Assembly (NCBI RefSeq): GCF_012769535.1
Contig: NZ_CP046565.1
Span: 496,001-560,000, forward strand
Direction: 5' to 3'
Origin: Methylococcus geothermalis
GTDB lineage: Bacteria > Pseudomonadota > Gammaproteobacteria > Methylococcales > Methylococcaceae
DNA: 64,000 nucleotides
Made by a program: the position numbers and the translations under genes. The notes under the pieces are model-generated. The model made no database searches. It was not told the origin of the DNA and saw nothing but the letters and a program-made list of their open reading frames with translations. Below are positions 32,580 to 41,417 of this stretch, in pieces (the stretch's first letter is position 1; every line of letters starts with the position of its first letter).

Positions 32580-34067
32580 TCAGTTTCCCTCGTGCCAGCA
32601 AATGCCGTCGCGTTCGAGCAGATCCAGGGAAGCCGCCGGTCCCCAGGTGCCTGCGGCGTAGGGCAACGGTCCCTTCGGATCGTTGGCCCAGGTGTTGAGT
32701 ATGGGCTCGACCCAGCGCCAGGCCCGCTCCTGTTCGTCCTGCCGCACGAACAGCGCCTGGTTGCCGCGGATGGCATCGAGCAGCAGGCGCTCGTAGCCGC
32801 CTTCGGCGCGGCGCACCTTGAACTGCTCGGCGAAGTTCAGGTCCAGCGACACCGGTTGCAGCTCCATCGAATCGCCCGGCTGCTTGGCATACAGATAGAG
32901 CCGGATGAATTCGTCCGGCTGCAGCCGGATCACCAGCTTGGCCGGCGCGCAGGCGCCGCTCTTGGGCAGCGGAAAGATCGGGTGCGGGACGTCGTGGAAG
33001 TGGACGACGATTTCCGCCAGCCGCTCCGCCAGCCGCTTGCCGGTGAACAGGTAGAACGGCACCCCGGCCCAGCGCCAGTTGGCGATTTCCGCCTTGATGG
33101 CGACGAAGGTCTCGGTGTGGCTGCCGGGCGGAATACCGTCTTCCTCCAGATAGCCCGGTACCGCCTTGCCGCCGCAGAGGCCGGCGCGGTACTGGCCGCG
33201 CACGGTCTTTTCATGCACGTCTTCTTCGGTGAACGGCACCAGCGATTCCAGCACCTTGAGCTTTTCGTTGCGGATGGCGTTGGAATCGAGGCTGGCCGGC
33301 GGCTCCATCGCCACGATACAGAGCAGCTGCAGCAGATGGTTCTGCACCATGTCGCGCAGCGCGCCGGCCTTGTCGTAGAAGCCCGCGCGGGTGCCGATGC
33401 CGACGTCCTCGGCGATGGTGATCTGGACGTCGCGGATCCACATCCTTCGCCACAGCGGCTCGAACAGCGCGTTGCCGAAGCGCAGGGCCATCAGGTTCTG
33501 CACCGACTCCTTACCCAGGTAATGGTCGATCCGATAGACCTGGTTCTCGTGGAAATAGCGGTCCACGTCGGCGGTGATCGCATTGGCGGAGGCCAGATCA
33601 TGCCCCAGCGGTTTCTCCAGCACCACCCGGCTGTTGGGGCCGTTGAGACCCTGCCGGGTCAGATGGGCACAGATCGTCGCGAACAGGAACGGCGCGGTGG
33701 ACAGGTAGAACACGGTCACCGCGGCTGGCGACTTCTTCAGCCGTTCTTTCAGTGGAGCGTACTGCTCGGGCTGGGTGGCGTCGATGCGCAGATAAGCCAG
33801 ACGCTGGCGGAATGCCGCCCACACCGCCTCGTCCCAATCGGCGGCGGGAATGAACTGGCGGGCCTTTTCGTCCGCCAGCGCGAGGAACGCGTCCTCGCTC
33901 AGGTCCTGCCGGTCGACGCAGACGATACGGCCGGCTTCGACCAGCAGGCCGTTCTTGTGGCACTGGTACATCGCCGGCAACAGCTTGCGCGTGACCAGGT
34001 CGCCGGCGCCGCCGAAGAACACCATGTTGAACGATTCGGGAAATGGGAGCTGACTCACCGCTGACAT
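32580..34067 (-). CDS. zwf: Glucose-6-phosphate 1-dehydrogenase
   Basis: A 495-residue NAD(P)-linked enzyme producing 6-phosphogluconolactone. It contains the nucleotide loop FFGGAGDLVTRKLLPAMY and the active-site signature RIDHYLGKESVQNL with catalytic His. VVLEKPLGHDLASA contains the substrate-binding Lys. The ATG at 34067 is contacted directly by AAGAGG, while an in-frame GTG at 34058 has that site at nine bases, so translation may start at the GTG. The gene diverges from an IS-bearing accessory region upstream. Confidence 0.96.
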   Translation of the reverse strand: MSAVSQLPFPESFNMVFFGGAGDLVTRKLLPAMYQCHKNGLLVEAGRIVCVDRQDLSEDAFLALADEKARQFIPAADWDEAVWAAFRQRLAYLRIDATQPEQYAPLKERLKKSPAAVTVFYLSTAPFLFATICAHLTRQGLNGPNSRVVLEKPLGHDLASANAITADVDRYFHENQVYRIDHYLGKESVQNLMALRFGNALFEPLWRRMWIRDVQITIAEDVGIGTRAGFYDKAGALRDMVQNHLLQLLCIVAMEPPASLDSNAIRNEKLKVLESLVPFTEEDVHEKTVRGQYRAGLCGGKAVPGYLEEDGIPPGSHTETFVAIKAEIANWRWAGVPFYLFTGKRLAERLAEIVVHFHDVPHPIFPLPKSGACAPAKLVIRLQPDEFIRLYLYAKQPGDSMELQPVSLDLNFAEQFKVRRAEGGYERLLLDAIRGNQALFVRQDEQERAWRWVEPILNTWANDPKGPLPYAAGTWGPAASLDLLERDGICWHEGN

Positions 34068-34157
34068 CCTCTTGTTATGGCCCCCGCCGATTCGCGGCCG
34101 GCAGGGTGCGAGTGACGCGCCGGACCTGCAACGAAGAAAGCCCGGCAAAAATGGTCA

Positions 34158-34190
34158 ATGTTAGTCGCCGCGATAGGGGCTGTCGAGCAA
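34158..34190 (+). pseudogene. Possible 5' fragment of an ORF split by the insertion sequence
   Basis: Eleven codons (ATG 34158, MLVAAIGAVEQ) run into the IS left end. If the IS and one copy of the GCAA repeat are removed, the frame continues without a stop into 35597 (WVTQQAENLAESVF...). No clear ribosome site precedes the ATG. The open join could be chance; function is unknown. Confidence 0.3.
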
Positions 34191-35596
34191 TAGCCTTGTC
34201 CAATGACACATGAGCCTGAAGGGAGGGCCGTGTTTCCAGTGTGAGGTGAGCCTGGAGGCGGCGAAGTTGGGATCATGGAGAGGTGATCGTGACTTTGCAG
34301 ACCGCAGGACTTCAAACCCTGGCGCAGGTACGCGCCTTCGTGGAGGGCAATGAGCCCGTTTCTTTCACTCTCACCGACCGCACCGCCGCCCATCTGTGGA
34401 TGACGGACACGCTCAAGCGCTTTCGCTACATGCACTGCACACGGACCGATAAGGGCCTGCTGCGCCGCTACCTGGCCAAGGTGACCGGGCTGTCCCGAGC
34501 CCAGCTGACCCGCGCCATCACTCAGTTCTGCCGCGCGGGTGTCATCGAGGATCGCCGCCGAGCTCCCGCCAAGCCCTTGGCGCGGCGCTACACGGCGGAG
34601 GATGTTCGCCTGCTGGCCGAGACGGATGCGCTGCATGGCACGCTCTCGGGCCCCGCGATACGCAAGCTGTGCGAGCGCATGCACCAGGTCTTCGGCGACG
34701 CCCGCTTCGAACGGTTGGCGCGAATCTCAAACGGCCACCTCTACAACCTGCGCCAGCACAAGACCTACCGGACTCAGCGCGGCAGCTTCGACAAGACCCG
34801 CCCGGTTCATGTCCAGATCGGCGAACGGCGCAAGCCCACACCCCAAGGCAAGCCCGGCTATCTGCGCATCGATTCGGTCCATCAGGGCGATCTGGACGGC
34901 ATCAAGGGGCTGTATCTGATCCACGCGGTGGATGAAGTCACCCCGTTCCAAGCCGTCTTTGCCACGGCCAAGATCAGCGAGCACTTCCTGGTGCCGGTGC
35001 TCACCCAACTCCTCAACAGCTTCCCCTTCACCATCCAGGGGTTTCACACCGACAACGGCTCGGAGTACATCAACAAGAAAGTCGCCAAACTGCTCGAAAA
35101 GCTCCGTATCGAACAGACCAAGTCTCGCGCTCGAAAGACCAACGATAATGCCCTGGTCGAATCCAAAAACGGCTCCACCCTCCGCAAACACCTCGGCTAC
35201 AGCCATATCCCCGGCCGCTTCGCCGCGGCGGTCAATCGCTTCACCAGCGGCATGCTCACCGAGTATCTCAACTTCCACAGGCCCTGCCACTTCCCCACCG
35301 AATCGGTCGATGCCAAAGGTAAGCTTCGCAAACACTACCGCTACCAGGACATGATGACGCCCTACGAGAAATGGAAATCCTTGCCCCAAGCCTCCGAATA
35401 CCTCAAGCCCGGCATCACCTTCCAACCACTGGATGCCATCGCCAACCGATACAGCGATAATGAAGCCGCCCAACGCTTGAATCAGGCTCGGGCTGAACTC
35501 TTTCAACTCATCAACCAATCCCAAACCAACGCCGCCTGAACCGCTGCTTCCTCAACCCTCCTTCAGGCTCATCTCTGGATTGGAAAGGACTTGCAA
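34187..35596 (+). mobile_element. 1.4-kb DDE insertion sequence with imperfect terminal inverted repeats
   Basis: The element spans about 34191-35592, flanked by GCAA at 34187-34190 and 35593-35596 as a likely 4-bp target duplication. Imperfect inverted repeats of about 37 bp cover 34191-34227 and 35556-35592. The inner part ATGAGCCTGAAG matches exactly, the outer CCTTGTCCAAT pairs with CCTTTCCAAT, and small indels lie between. It carries one transposase gene in the + direction. Exact termini are inferred by eye. The inserted element lies just upstream of the divergent zwf promoter region. Confidence 0.82.
34283..35539 (+). CDS. IS transposase, integrase-core (rve) DDE type
   Basis: A 418-residue protein starting at GTG 34283 behind GAGAGG. 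The N-terminal 100 residues look like a helix-turn-helix region (AKVTGLSRAQLTRAITQF). The rve catalytic core has Asp197 (RIDSVHQGD), Asp257 (FHTDNGSEY) and Glu293 (NALVESKNG), with 35 residues between the last two, the classic DD35E spacing. The gene is intact and encloses no frameshift. The exact IS family is not assigned; IS481/IS3-like relatives share this core. Confidence 0.9.
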   Translation: MIVTLQTAGLQTLAQVRAFVEGNEPVSFTLTDRTAAHLWMTDTLKRFRYMHCTRTDKGLLRRYLAKVTGLSRAQLTRAITQFCRAGVIEDRRRAPAKPLARRYTAEDVRLLAETDALHGTLSGPAIRKLCERMHQVFGDARFERLARISNGHLYNLRQHKTYRTQRGSFDKTRPVHVQIGERRKPTPQGKPGYLRIDSVHQGDLDGIKGLYLIHAVDEVTPFQAVFATAKISEHFLVPVLTQLLNSFPFTIQGFHTDNGSEYINKKVAKLLEKLRIEQTKSRARKTNDNALVESKNGSTLRKHLGYSHIPGRFAAAVNRFTSGMLTEYLNFHRPCHFPTESVDAKGKLRKHYRYQDMMTPYEKWKSLPQASEYLKPGITFQPLDAIANRYSDNEAAQRLNQARAELFQLINQSQTNAA

Positions 35597-35802
35597 TGGG
35601 TTACCCAACAGGCCGAAAATCTGGCGGAGAGCGTTTTTTCAACGGGCATTGAGCTCGAAAGCAGCCATTCCGGGATAGTGGACGGATACTTACCCCTTGA
35701 TATCGAATCGGAGAAAGTTGGACAACCGTTTCGATTCGTTGATCGCATCGTGTGGCACCAGCACAGTCGGTGCCTTGCAATCACAGCCCTTAAAGTTGAG
35801 CT
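35597..35802. other. IS-to-methyltransferase junction with uncertain ORF remnants
   Basis: Between the IS right end and the methyltransferase stop there is about 200 bp of lower-GC DNA without a convincing gene. On the + strand an open frame (WVTQQAENLAESVF ... ITALKVELQL) continues from the pre-IS fragment and then runs antisense into the methyltransferase. On the - strand a 38-codon frame starts at a TTG overlapping the methyltransferase stop (LKLNFKGCDCKAPTVLV). Neither is recognisable; either could be a remnant. Confidence 0.4.
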
Positions 35803-36894
35803 TCAACTAATCAAGAAGCAAAAGTCATGTTCGACAGTAGGTGACGCTTTTGCGCCCCGAAAGCTGTTAGCCTGCGTCCGTTTAACAGGTGTCGTCACAC
35901 CGTCGTCGACAGGCTTGACAAGGCGGCCGGTCGCGTCTTTGAGGCTTGCCGACAGGCTAGCGAACATCTCTTCCTTAGACAGTTTTCGTCCGCCGATCCG
36001 CACTACGACTCTCGCCTGTGGCGCCAACAGAGGAGCGACCCCTTCCCACGCTTCCTTCAAAAAGCTCCAGTAGAGTGTTCTGTTGCAATGACGCCCGTCA
36101 TCCCGAGCTTGGGTGCTTTTGGGCGGTTCGCCCAAGAACCAAAGCCGGAGCCACTGGTCTTCGCGATAATTGGTCGTATCGAGGTAAGGGGGGGACGTGA
36201 TGATGTCCGTCACCTTGCCTTCCAAATTCGGAAAAGCCATATTCGCTTTGCGGGCATCTGACTCAACGACTTCACCACGGCTTTCTGGCGGCGGCGTTCG
36301 AAAACGGAAATCGACCATATTGCGCAAAATAGCGAAAACATCACGGCGCGGAGCGGCGTAGCCATGTTTGACCCACCAGCGCACCGAATAAGCTGGCTTG
36401 GTACTAATCGTGCGAGGCATCCGATTGCTGAAATAGTTCGGGCTCCGGTGAGATTCGCCGTGAAGTGCCCCCAGACAAAGAGCAGCAATGAAGCGATCTG
36501 TCCTGTCGTTTCGCCAATCCAAATTGGCTCGAAGGAAACGCACTTCTTCATACGTATCTGTATGGAAACAGGCAGCGAAAAATTCAGCCATTTCCTCGCT
36601 AAGCGGGAGGGGGGGAAGAATCGATAACGACGCTTCCAGTTCGTCTATTCGAGCAAGCGCCTCGCCCCGGTTCGGTGGGTTGCACTTGGCACCGGTGATG
36701 CAGACAGCCACTGGGTGAAGGTCGCAACCTGCGGCCTCCCTCCCATTCAACAATGCCTCGAAAATGGTGGTACCCCGACCGCAAAAAGGATCGAATACCA
36801 CGCCATTAAAACGAGTCGCAGCAAGATGCTTCGCCACGAAGGTTTCAGGAAACATCGCGAAATAGGGGCAGATGGAATGAAAGCGGTGCCTCAT
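35803..36894 (-). CDS. DNA methyltransferase (SPPY motif, N4/N6 type)
   Basis: A 363-residue probable N6-adenine or N4-cytosine methyltransferase. It has SAM motif I FDPFCGRGTTIFEAL at about residue 32 and catalytic motif IV TSPPYLDTTNY near residue 225. Motif I precedes IV, as in alpha/gamma-order enzymes. ATG 36894 forms an ATGA overlap with the upstream gene's TGA, so it is used rather than the longer frame at 36933. It is the last intact gene of a four-gene minus-strand cassette with lower GC than its surroundings. Target sequence is unknown. In the cassette it probably protects or marks host DNA. Confidence 0.85.
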   Translation of the reverse strand: MRHRFHSICPYFAMFPETFVAKHLAATRFNGVVFDPFCGRGTTIFEALLNGREAAGCDLHPVAVCITGAKCNPPNRGEALARIDELEASLSILPPLPLSEEMAEFFAACFHTDTYEEVRFLRANLDWRNDRTDRFIAALCLGALHGESHRSPNYFSNRMPRTISTKPAYSVRWWVKHGYAAPRRDVFAILRNMVDFRFRTPPPESRGEVVESDARKANMAFPNLEGKVTDIITSPPYLDTTNYREDQWLRLWFLGEPPKSTQARDDGRHCNRTLYWSFLKEAWEGVAPLLAPQARVVVRIGGRKLSKEEMFASLSASLKDATGRLVKPVDDGVTTPVKRTQANSFRGAKASPTVEHDFCFLIS

Positions 36895-37892
36895 GCGGCT
36901 GCCACTCCCCTCGTCGCATATGCCTTCACCCAATCCACCGCTACGGCGAGTTGGTCGAACGCCTCGATAGCGATTCCTTGATCGTGGAGTCCTTGCGCCT
37001 CCGCGACGCGATAGGGGACGCGAAGACGATGAAGAACATTGCCCAGTTTGCGGCAGTCATCGAAGAATTTGTCATCGGGGCGGGCAAACGGAATGATGTG
37101 GTAGCACAGCATCATCGTCACCGGCTGCTGCCCGAACCAGCGGCTTGGGAACACTTTTTCCAGATGATGGCGAAGCGATTTTTCGTGCCAGTTGTTGCCT
37201 GTCGCTACTTGCGCAGCGGCAAGAAGGAAACCCGGCAAACCGTCAGGATGAATACGTGCCGCAAATACATCGATCTGGTCATCCTTAGGACTTTCGGGGA
37301 CGCCAATCGCGGGCTGGATATCCCCGTCACGAAATACGCTCCAAATCTCGGCAAGCTTCGTGTGAAAAGTGGACTTGTCCGGCCGTGGATGTCCAAATGA
37401 CCAAGCTCGCCCGTTCACTTCAGCCGCCAACGCCGCTGTTGCGAAATACTGGAAATATTTCCGCAGTTCGACGATTTCTGCGTCTGTAGGATACACAGTC
37501 GAGCCATCGAGAATTGGAGAAACAGCCTTCAGATGGGACAACACCAGCGACAGGATATAGGCCGCCTGCCCATATGAAGGTTCCTGGCCAACATATGTCA
37601 GGACATCACCGTTCTCGTCCAACGCGAACGGATAGGATGTACCAAGTGCACGGAGTCTGCCATCGATCCTCCTGATCGCACCGGATACGATCTCTTCCCG
37701 GTCGGTCATCTCTTCGTCAACGTCGCTATAGTCTTCGTCGGCACCTATCTCTGTCGCATTAATCAGGTCTTTTGTGAATGCTCTCGACTGATCCGAAAAG
37801 AAAGCGGTCAATTCCAGATAATCGGCCGCTAGATCAAAATTCGGGTTCTTGGTATCAATTTCATCGTGAGGAAAGTAAAGTTCAATTGCCAC
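36891..37892 (-). CDS. Uncharacterised protein with a probable PD-(D/E)xK-like nuclease core
   Basis: A 333-residue protein of no firmly known family. The C-terminal third has DDQIDVFAARIHPDG (Asp208) followed by FLLAAAQVATGNNWHEK (Gln228, Lys238). That spacing and the ATG-NW-K pattern resemble restriction-endonuclease-like folds seen in modification systems. The N-terminal 190 residues are acidic and helical. It overlaps the ParB-like gene by 11 bp and the methyltransferase by four, so the three are made together. A nuclease role beside a methyltransferase fits a restriction-modification logic, but this is inferred. Confidence 0.55.
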   Translation of the reverse strand: MAIELYFPHDEIDTKNPNFDLAADYLELTAFFSDQSRAFTKDLINATEIGADEDYSDVDEEMTDREEIVSGAIRRIDGRLRALGTSYPFALDENGDVLTYVGQEPSYGQAAYILSLVLSHLKAVSPILDGSTVYPTDAEIVELRKYFQYFATAALAAEVNGRAWSFGHPRPDKSTFHTKLAEIWSVFRDGDIQPAIGVPESPKDDQIDVFAARIHPDGLPGFLLAAAQVATGNNWHEKSLRHHLEKVFPSRWFGQQPVTMMLCYHIIPFARPDDKFFDDCRKLGNVLHRLRVPYRVAEAQGLHDQGIAIEAFDQLAVAVDWVKAYATRGVAAA

Positions 37893-39060
37893 TGCCGTCC
37901 CCTATGGCATCCTTATATTTTTTCCTCATGCGATCAAAGATAGTCTGCGCAGTCTCGGAAACGTCCTCCGCGATGTTCAAAAGCGATTGGTCGCGTCCGT
38001 CATAGCCCCGCAGGCTGTTCGCCGCCTCGCGGAGCGTGCTGCGGGCTCGAATAAGCGCTGCCGAGAGAGTTTCGTCGGCAGGCCGGGTACTCGCGTGAGC
38101 TTCCGCCAGCGTGCCGCCTGCACGCAGGATATGGAGACCTTCAGCACTGGCAAGCGTCTCACCAAGGTTCTTGATGTCAGGATTCTGCGACCGAACAACC
38201 GGCTCTTTATTATCGTCTTCCTTAGAGCCGTAAATCCACACCAGTACTTCCCGTAGCCGATCCAGCTTGTCGGCAGGAACGGGATCGGGTTGGGGGTCAT
38301 AGCGTGACCATGCGGTCTCTAACCCCAAGTAGGTCATGTAAGTGGACCGAGAGAGGGCCGTATACAGGTGGGAGAAATTGAACTTCGTGACATTTCGATC
38401 CGACAGAGAAAAGATATTCGCGCGCTCTGCTTGCTCCAGAACATAGATCGCGGCCACCATTCTCTTGATGGTGTCATGTCGGTCGCCGATCTTCTCGGAA
38501 ATTTCCTCCAGTGACACATTGCCGGATTTGTACCACTCGGCCGCGAATTTTGCCTTCGCGTAGGATTCCCACTTCGCCGCCCCGTTGATGTGCTTGAAGC
38601 CGATGAACGACCGGGCGGCATCCCGGCCTCGAACGCGATAAACGGAGACCTGCGCAAGCGTCGCCTCTACTTTTGGACTGATCTCGGGCACGCCGATCCT
38701 CAGGCGCTCACTCTTGGCGACGGCCTCAACAAGTGCAGGTTCGCGAAAGAGCCTGATCGCTGCGAGCCTGCGGTTGCCTTCGAGTACCGTGAATTTTTGA
38801 CACGTGAATTTTTGATCGGCAGGGTCAAACCAGACAATCAGCGGCTCGATGTCCAGATAGCCGTTCGCTGCAATCGACTGAAGCAGCTCACCCAATTCCT
38901 CTCCGCGATAAAGCTGCGCCACGATGCTTTCCTCTGTCGTGAGCGCACTTGCTCCCACGAGGCGCGGGTTCTCCCGGTCGAGTTTGAGCCAATCGACACT
39001 GACCCTTGTCGTGCCCTCAAACGGAACGTCGGTGGGTATCTTGATTGCTGTACTGGTCAT
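37882..39060 (-). CDS. ParB/Srx-fold protein of the accessory cassette
   Basis: A 392-residue protein with an N-terminal ParB/sulfiredoxin-like domain: VDWLKLDRENPRL, LLQSIAANGYLDIEPLIV and TVLEGNRRLAAIRLF (about residues 22-110, with the GNRR nucleotide-binding box). A helix-turn-helix region follows (VSLEEISEKIGDRHDTIKRM), then a charged helical C-terminus. It is not chromosomal ParB, which is at 11919. Family members can bind or hydrolyse nucleotides, or act in DNA-modification cassettes such as DndB-like proteins. It starts in ATGA overlap with the XRE gene. Confidence 0.75.
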   Translation of the reverse strand: MTSTAIKIPTDVPFEGTTRVSVDWLKLDRENPRLVGASALTTEESIVAQLYRGEELGELLQSIAANGYLDIEPLIVWFDPADQKFTCQKFTVLEGNRRLAAIRLFREPALVEAVAKSERLRIGVPEISPKVEATLAQVSVYRVRGRDAARSFIGFKHINGAAKWESYAKAKFAAEWYKSGNVSLEEISEKIGDRHDTIKRMVAAIYVLEQAERANIFSLSDRNVTKFNFSHLYTALSRSTYMTYLGLETAWSRYDPQPDPVPADKLDRLREVLVWIYGSKEDDNKEPVVRSQNPDIKNLGETLASAEGLHILRAGGTLAEAHASTRPADETLSAALIRARSTLREAANSLRGYDGRDQSLLNIAEDVSETAQTIFDRMRKKYKDAIGDGSGN

Positions 39061-39290
39061 TTTTCTTGCTCCAACGTGAGCGTCACGCCGCCGTCGACAA
39101 AAGTTGCCCCTGCTTCCTCGAGAACACGTTGGATGTCGCGCACGGTTCGGTCATAAGGTGTCCTCCTCCTCTTCTCGAATTCCGCGATAGTCGCTGGCGC
39201 AACATTTGCTTGTCGCGCCAAATCAGCTTGGCTGATGCTCAATCCGGCACGTGCCATACGGCACTGCTCTGGCGTGATGGTCACGTACAA
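39057..39290 (-). CDS. Small XRE-family helix-turn-helix regulator
   Basis: A 77-residue protein that is almost entirely one helix-turn-helix domain: EQCRMARAGLSISQADLARQ then ANVAPATIAEFEKRRRTPYDRT, followed by a short beta tail. It opens the cassette and overlaps the next gene by four bases. Its size and position resemble controller (C) proteins of restriction-modification systems or phage-type repressors, so autoregulation is plausible. The upstream 39291-39400 stretch is AT-rich and likely contains the cassette promoter. Confidence 0.8.
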   Translation of the reverse strand: MYVTITPEQCRMARAGLSISQADLARQANVAPATIAEFEKRRRTPYDRTVRDIQRVLEEAGATFVDGGVTLTLEQEK

Positions 39291-39458
39291 ACCACTCCCA
39301 CAGAAGACAAAAAAGCTACAAGACTAGAAAAATACTATGAAGTTAGTTGATTTATTTGTCTACGCTGCGCGTATACCGAATATCTGAAAGCGTATGTACG
39401 CTCATGCCACGGTGCCAGAACGGGAAATTCACCGAAGAAGACAGTGTGTTGCCGTTTC

Positions 39459-39487
39459 TTGACACTCGTTTCCGGCTTGGCTTAAAT
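39459..39487 (+). promoter_or_regulatory. Predicted sigma70 promoter of edd-eda
   Basis: A perfect TTGACA (39459-39464) and TTAAAT (39482-39487, four of six) are separated by 17 bp. They lie 69 bases before the edd ATG, in the 265-bp gap after the divergent XRE gene. No operator was recognised. Confidence 0.6.
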
Positions 39488-39555
39488 GCGAAGGATTTAT
39501 CCCCGGCGATGGGCGCTTCCCAGCGCCTCCACAGAAGAAGAGCATCAACGACGAT

Positions 39556-41385
39556 ATGTTCCTGCACCCCACGCTGGTCGACGTCACCGACCGCATCCGC
39601 GCCCGCAGCCACGACCGCCGGGCGGCCTATCTCGAACTCATGCACCGCGCCCGTCAGAAGGGCGTCGAACGCTCCCACATCGCCTGCACCAACGTGGCCC
39701 ACGCCTACGCGGCGACGCCCACCAACGACAAGCTGGTGCTGAAGGCCGCGACGGCGCCGAACATCGGCATCGTCACCGCCTACAACGACATGCTCTCGGC
39801 GCACCAGCCCTACGAGCACTACCCGGAGATCATCAAGGCGGAGGCCCGCCGAGCCGGGGTCACCGCCCAGGTCGCCGGCGGCGTGCCGGCGATGTGCGAC
39901 GGCGTGACCCAGGGTCAGACCGGGATGGAGCTGTCGCTGTTTTCGCGCGACGTGATCGCGCTGTCCACTGCGGTGGCGCTGTCGCACCACGTGTTCGACG
40001 CGGGCCTCTACCTCGGCGTCTGCGACAAGATCGTGCCGGGCCTCCTCATCGCCGCGCTGCGCTTCGGCCATCTGCCCGGCGTGTTCGTGCCGGCCGGCCC
40101 GATGGTGTCCGGCATTCCCAACTCGGAGAAGGCCAAGGTCCGGCAGGCCTTCGCCGAAGGCAAGGTCGGCCGCGACGCGCTGCTCGAATCCGAGATGGGG
40201 TCCTATCACAGCGCCGGCACCTGCACCTTCTACGGCACCGCCAACAGCAACCAGATGCTGCTGGAGATCATGGGCCTGCAACTGCCGGGCTCGTCCTTCG
40301 TCAACCCCGGCACGCCGCTGCGCGACGCCCTGACCCGCGCCGCCACCCGGGTGGCGGCGGAGCTGGCCCAGGACGCCACCGCGCCCGCCCTCTGCCACAT
40401 CGTCGACGAGCGCGTCGTCGTCAACGCCATCGTCGGCCTGCTGGCGACCGGCGGTTCGACCAACCACACCATCCACCTGGTGGCGATCGCCCGTGCCGCG
40501 GGGATCGAGATCAACTGGGACGACTTCAACGACCTCTCCGCCGTCGTGCCGTTGCTGGCCCGGGTCTATCCCAACGGCAAGGCCGACGTGAACCACTTCC
40601 ACGCTGCCGGCGGCATGGGCTTCCTGATCCGGGAGCTGCTCGATGCCGGTCTGCTGCACGAAGACGTGCAGACCATTCTCGGCCCCGGCCTGCGCCGCTG
40701 GGCGGAAGAGCCCTGGCTGGATCAAGGCACCCTGGCCTGGCGCGATGCGCCGGAAAAGAGTCACGACCCGGCGGTGCTCGCCCCGGCGAGCGAACCGTTC
40801 AGCCCGGACGGCGGCCTGCGCCTGGTCACCGGCAACATCGGCCGCGGCGTCATCAAGGTCTCGGCGGTGGCGCCGGAAAACCGGGTGGTGCGCGCTCCCG
40901 CCATCGTGTTCGAGAGCCAGGACGAGCTGATCGACGCCTTCAAGCGCGGCGAGCTGGAGCGCGATTTCGTCGCCGTGCTGCGCTTCCAGGGCCCCCGCGC
41001 CAACGGCATGCCCGAGCTGCACCAGCTCACGCCGGCCCTGGCCTCGCTGCAGGACCGCGGCTTCAAGGTCGCCCTCATCACCGACGGCCGCATGTCCGGC
41101 GCTTCCGGCAAGGTGCCGGCGGCGATCCACATCTCGCCGGAGGCCGCCATGGGCGGCGCGCTGACCCTGCTGCGCACCGGCGACACCATCCTGCTCGATG
41201 CCGTGCAGGGCAAGCTGGAAGCCGAAGTGCCGGCCGACCGCTGGTCGCTGCGCGAGCCGGTGACGGACGATCTGTCCGGCAACCAGTTCGGCTGCGGACG
41301 GGAGCTGTTCAGCGGCTTCCGCCACCTGGCGGATACGCCGGAACGCGGCGCTTTCACCTTCCATTTCGACGACGGCGGCCGCTGA
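39556..41385 (+). CDS. edd: Phosphogluconate dehydratase
   Basis: A 609-residue Fe-S dehydratase of the IlvD/Edd family that converts 6-phosphogluconate to KDPG. Cluster cysteines lie in [12 protein letters not shown] and in [26 protein letters not shown] is also conserved. The C-terminal swivel domain ends with [17 protein letters not shown]. Length matches E. coli Edd (603). It is followed by eda after 32 bp, completing the lower Entner-Doudoroff branch. Confidence 0.96.
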   Translation: MFLHPTLVDVTDRIRARSHDRRAAYLELMHRARQKGVERSHIACTNVAHAYAATPTNDKLVLKAATAPNIGIVTAYNDMLSAHQPYEHYPEIIKAEARRAGVTAQVAGGVPAMCDGVTQGQTGMELSLFSRDVIALSTAVALSHHVFDAGLYLGVCDKIVPGLLIAALRFGHLPGVFVPAGPMVSGIPNSEKAKVRQAFAEGKVGRDALLESEMGSYHSAGTCTFYGTANSNQMLLEIMGLQLPGSSFVNPGTPLRDALTRAATRVAAELAQDATAPALCHIVDERVVVNAIVGLLATGGSTNHTIHLVAIARAAGIEINWDDFNDLSAVVPLLARVYPNGKADVNHFHAAGGMGFLIRELLDAGLLHEDVQTILGPGLRRWAEEPWLDQGTLAWRDAPEKSHDPAVLAPASEPFSPDGGLRLVTGNIGRGVIKVSAVAPENRVVRAPAIVFESQDELIDAFKRGELERDFVAVLRFQGPRANGMPELHQLTPALASLQDRGFKVALITDGRMSGASGKVPAAIHISPEAAMGGALTLLRTGDTILLDAVQGKLEAEVPADRWSLREPVTDDLSGNQFGCGRELFSGFRHLADTPERGAFTFHFDDGGR

Positions 41386-41417
41386 GGCGCGCCTTCCTTA
41401 ACCGCTTAGGAAAAACT

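Noticed and set aside
35569-35784. A 71-codon minus-strand frame running into the IS right end
   Set aside because: Cys/Ser-rich without a start site or recognisable motif; two competing frames occur in the same stretch.
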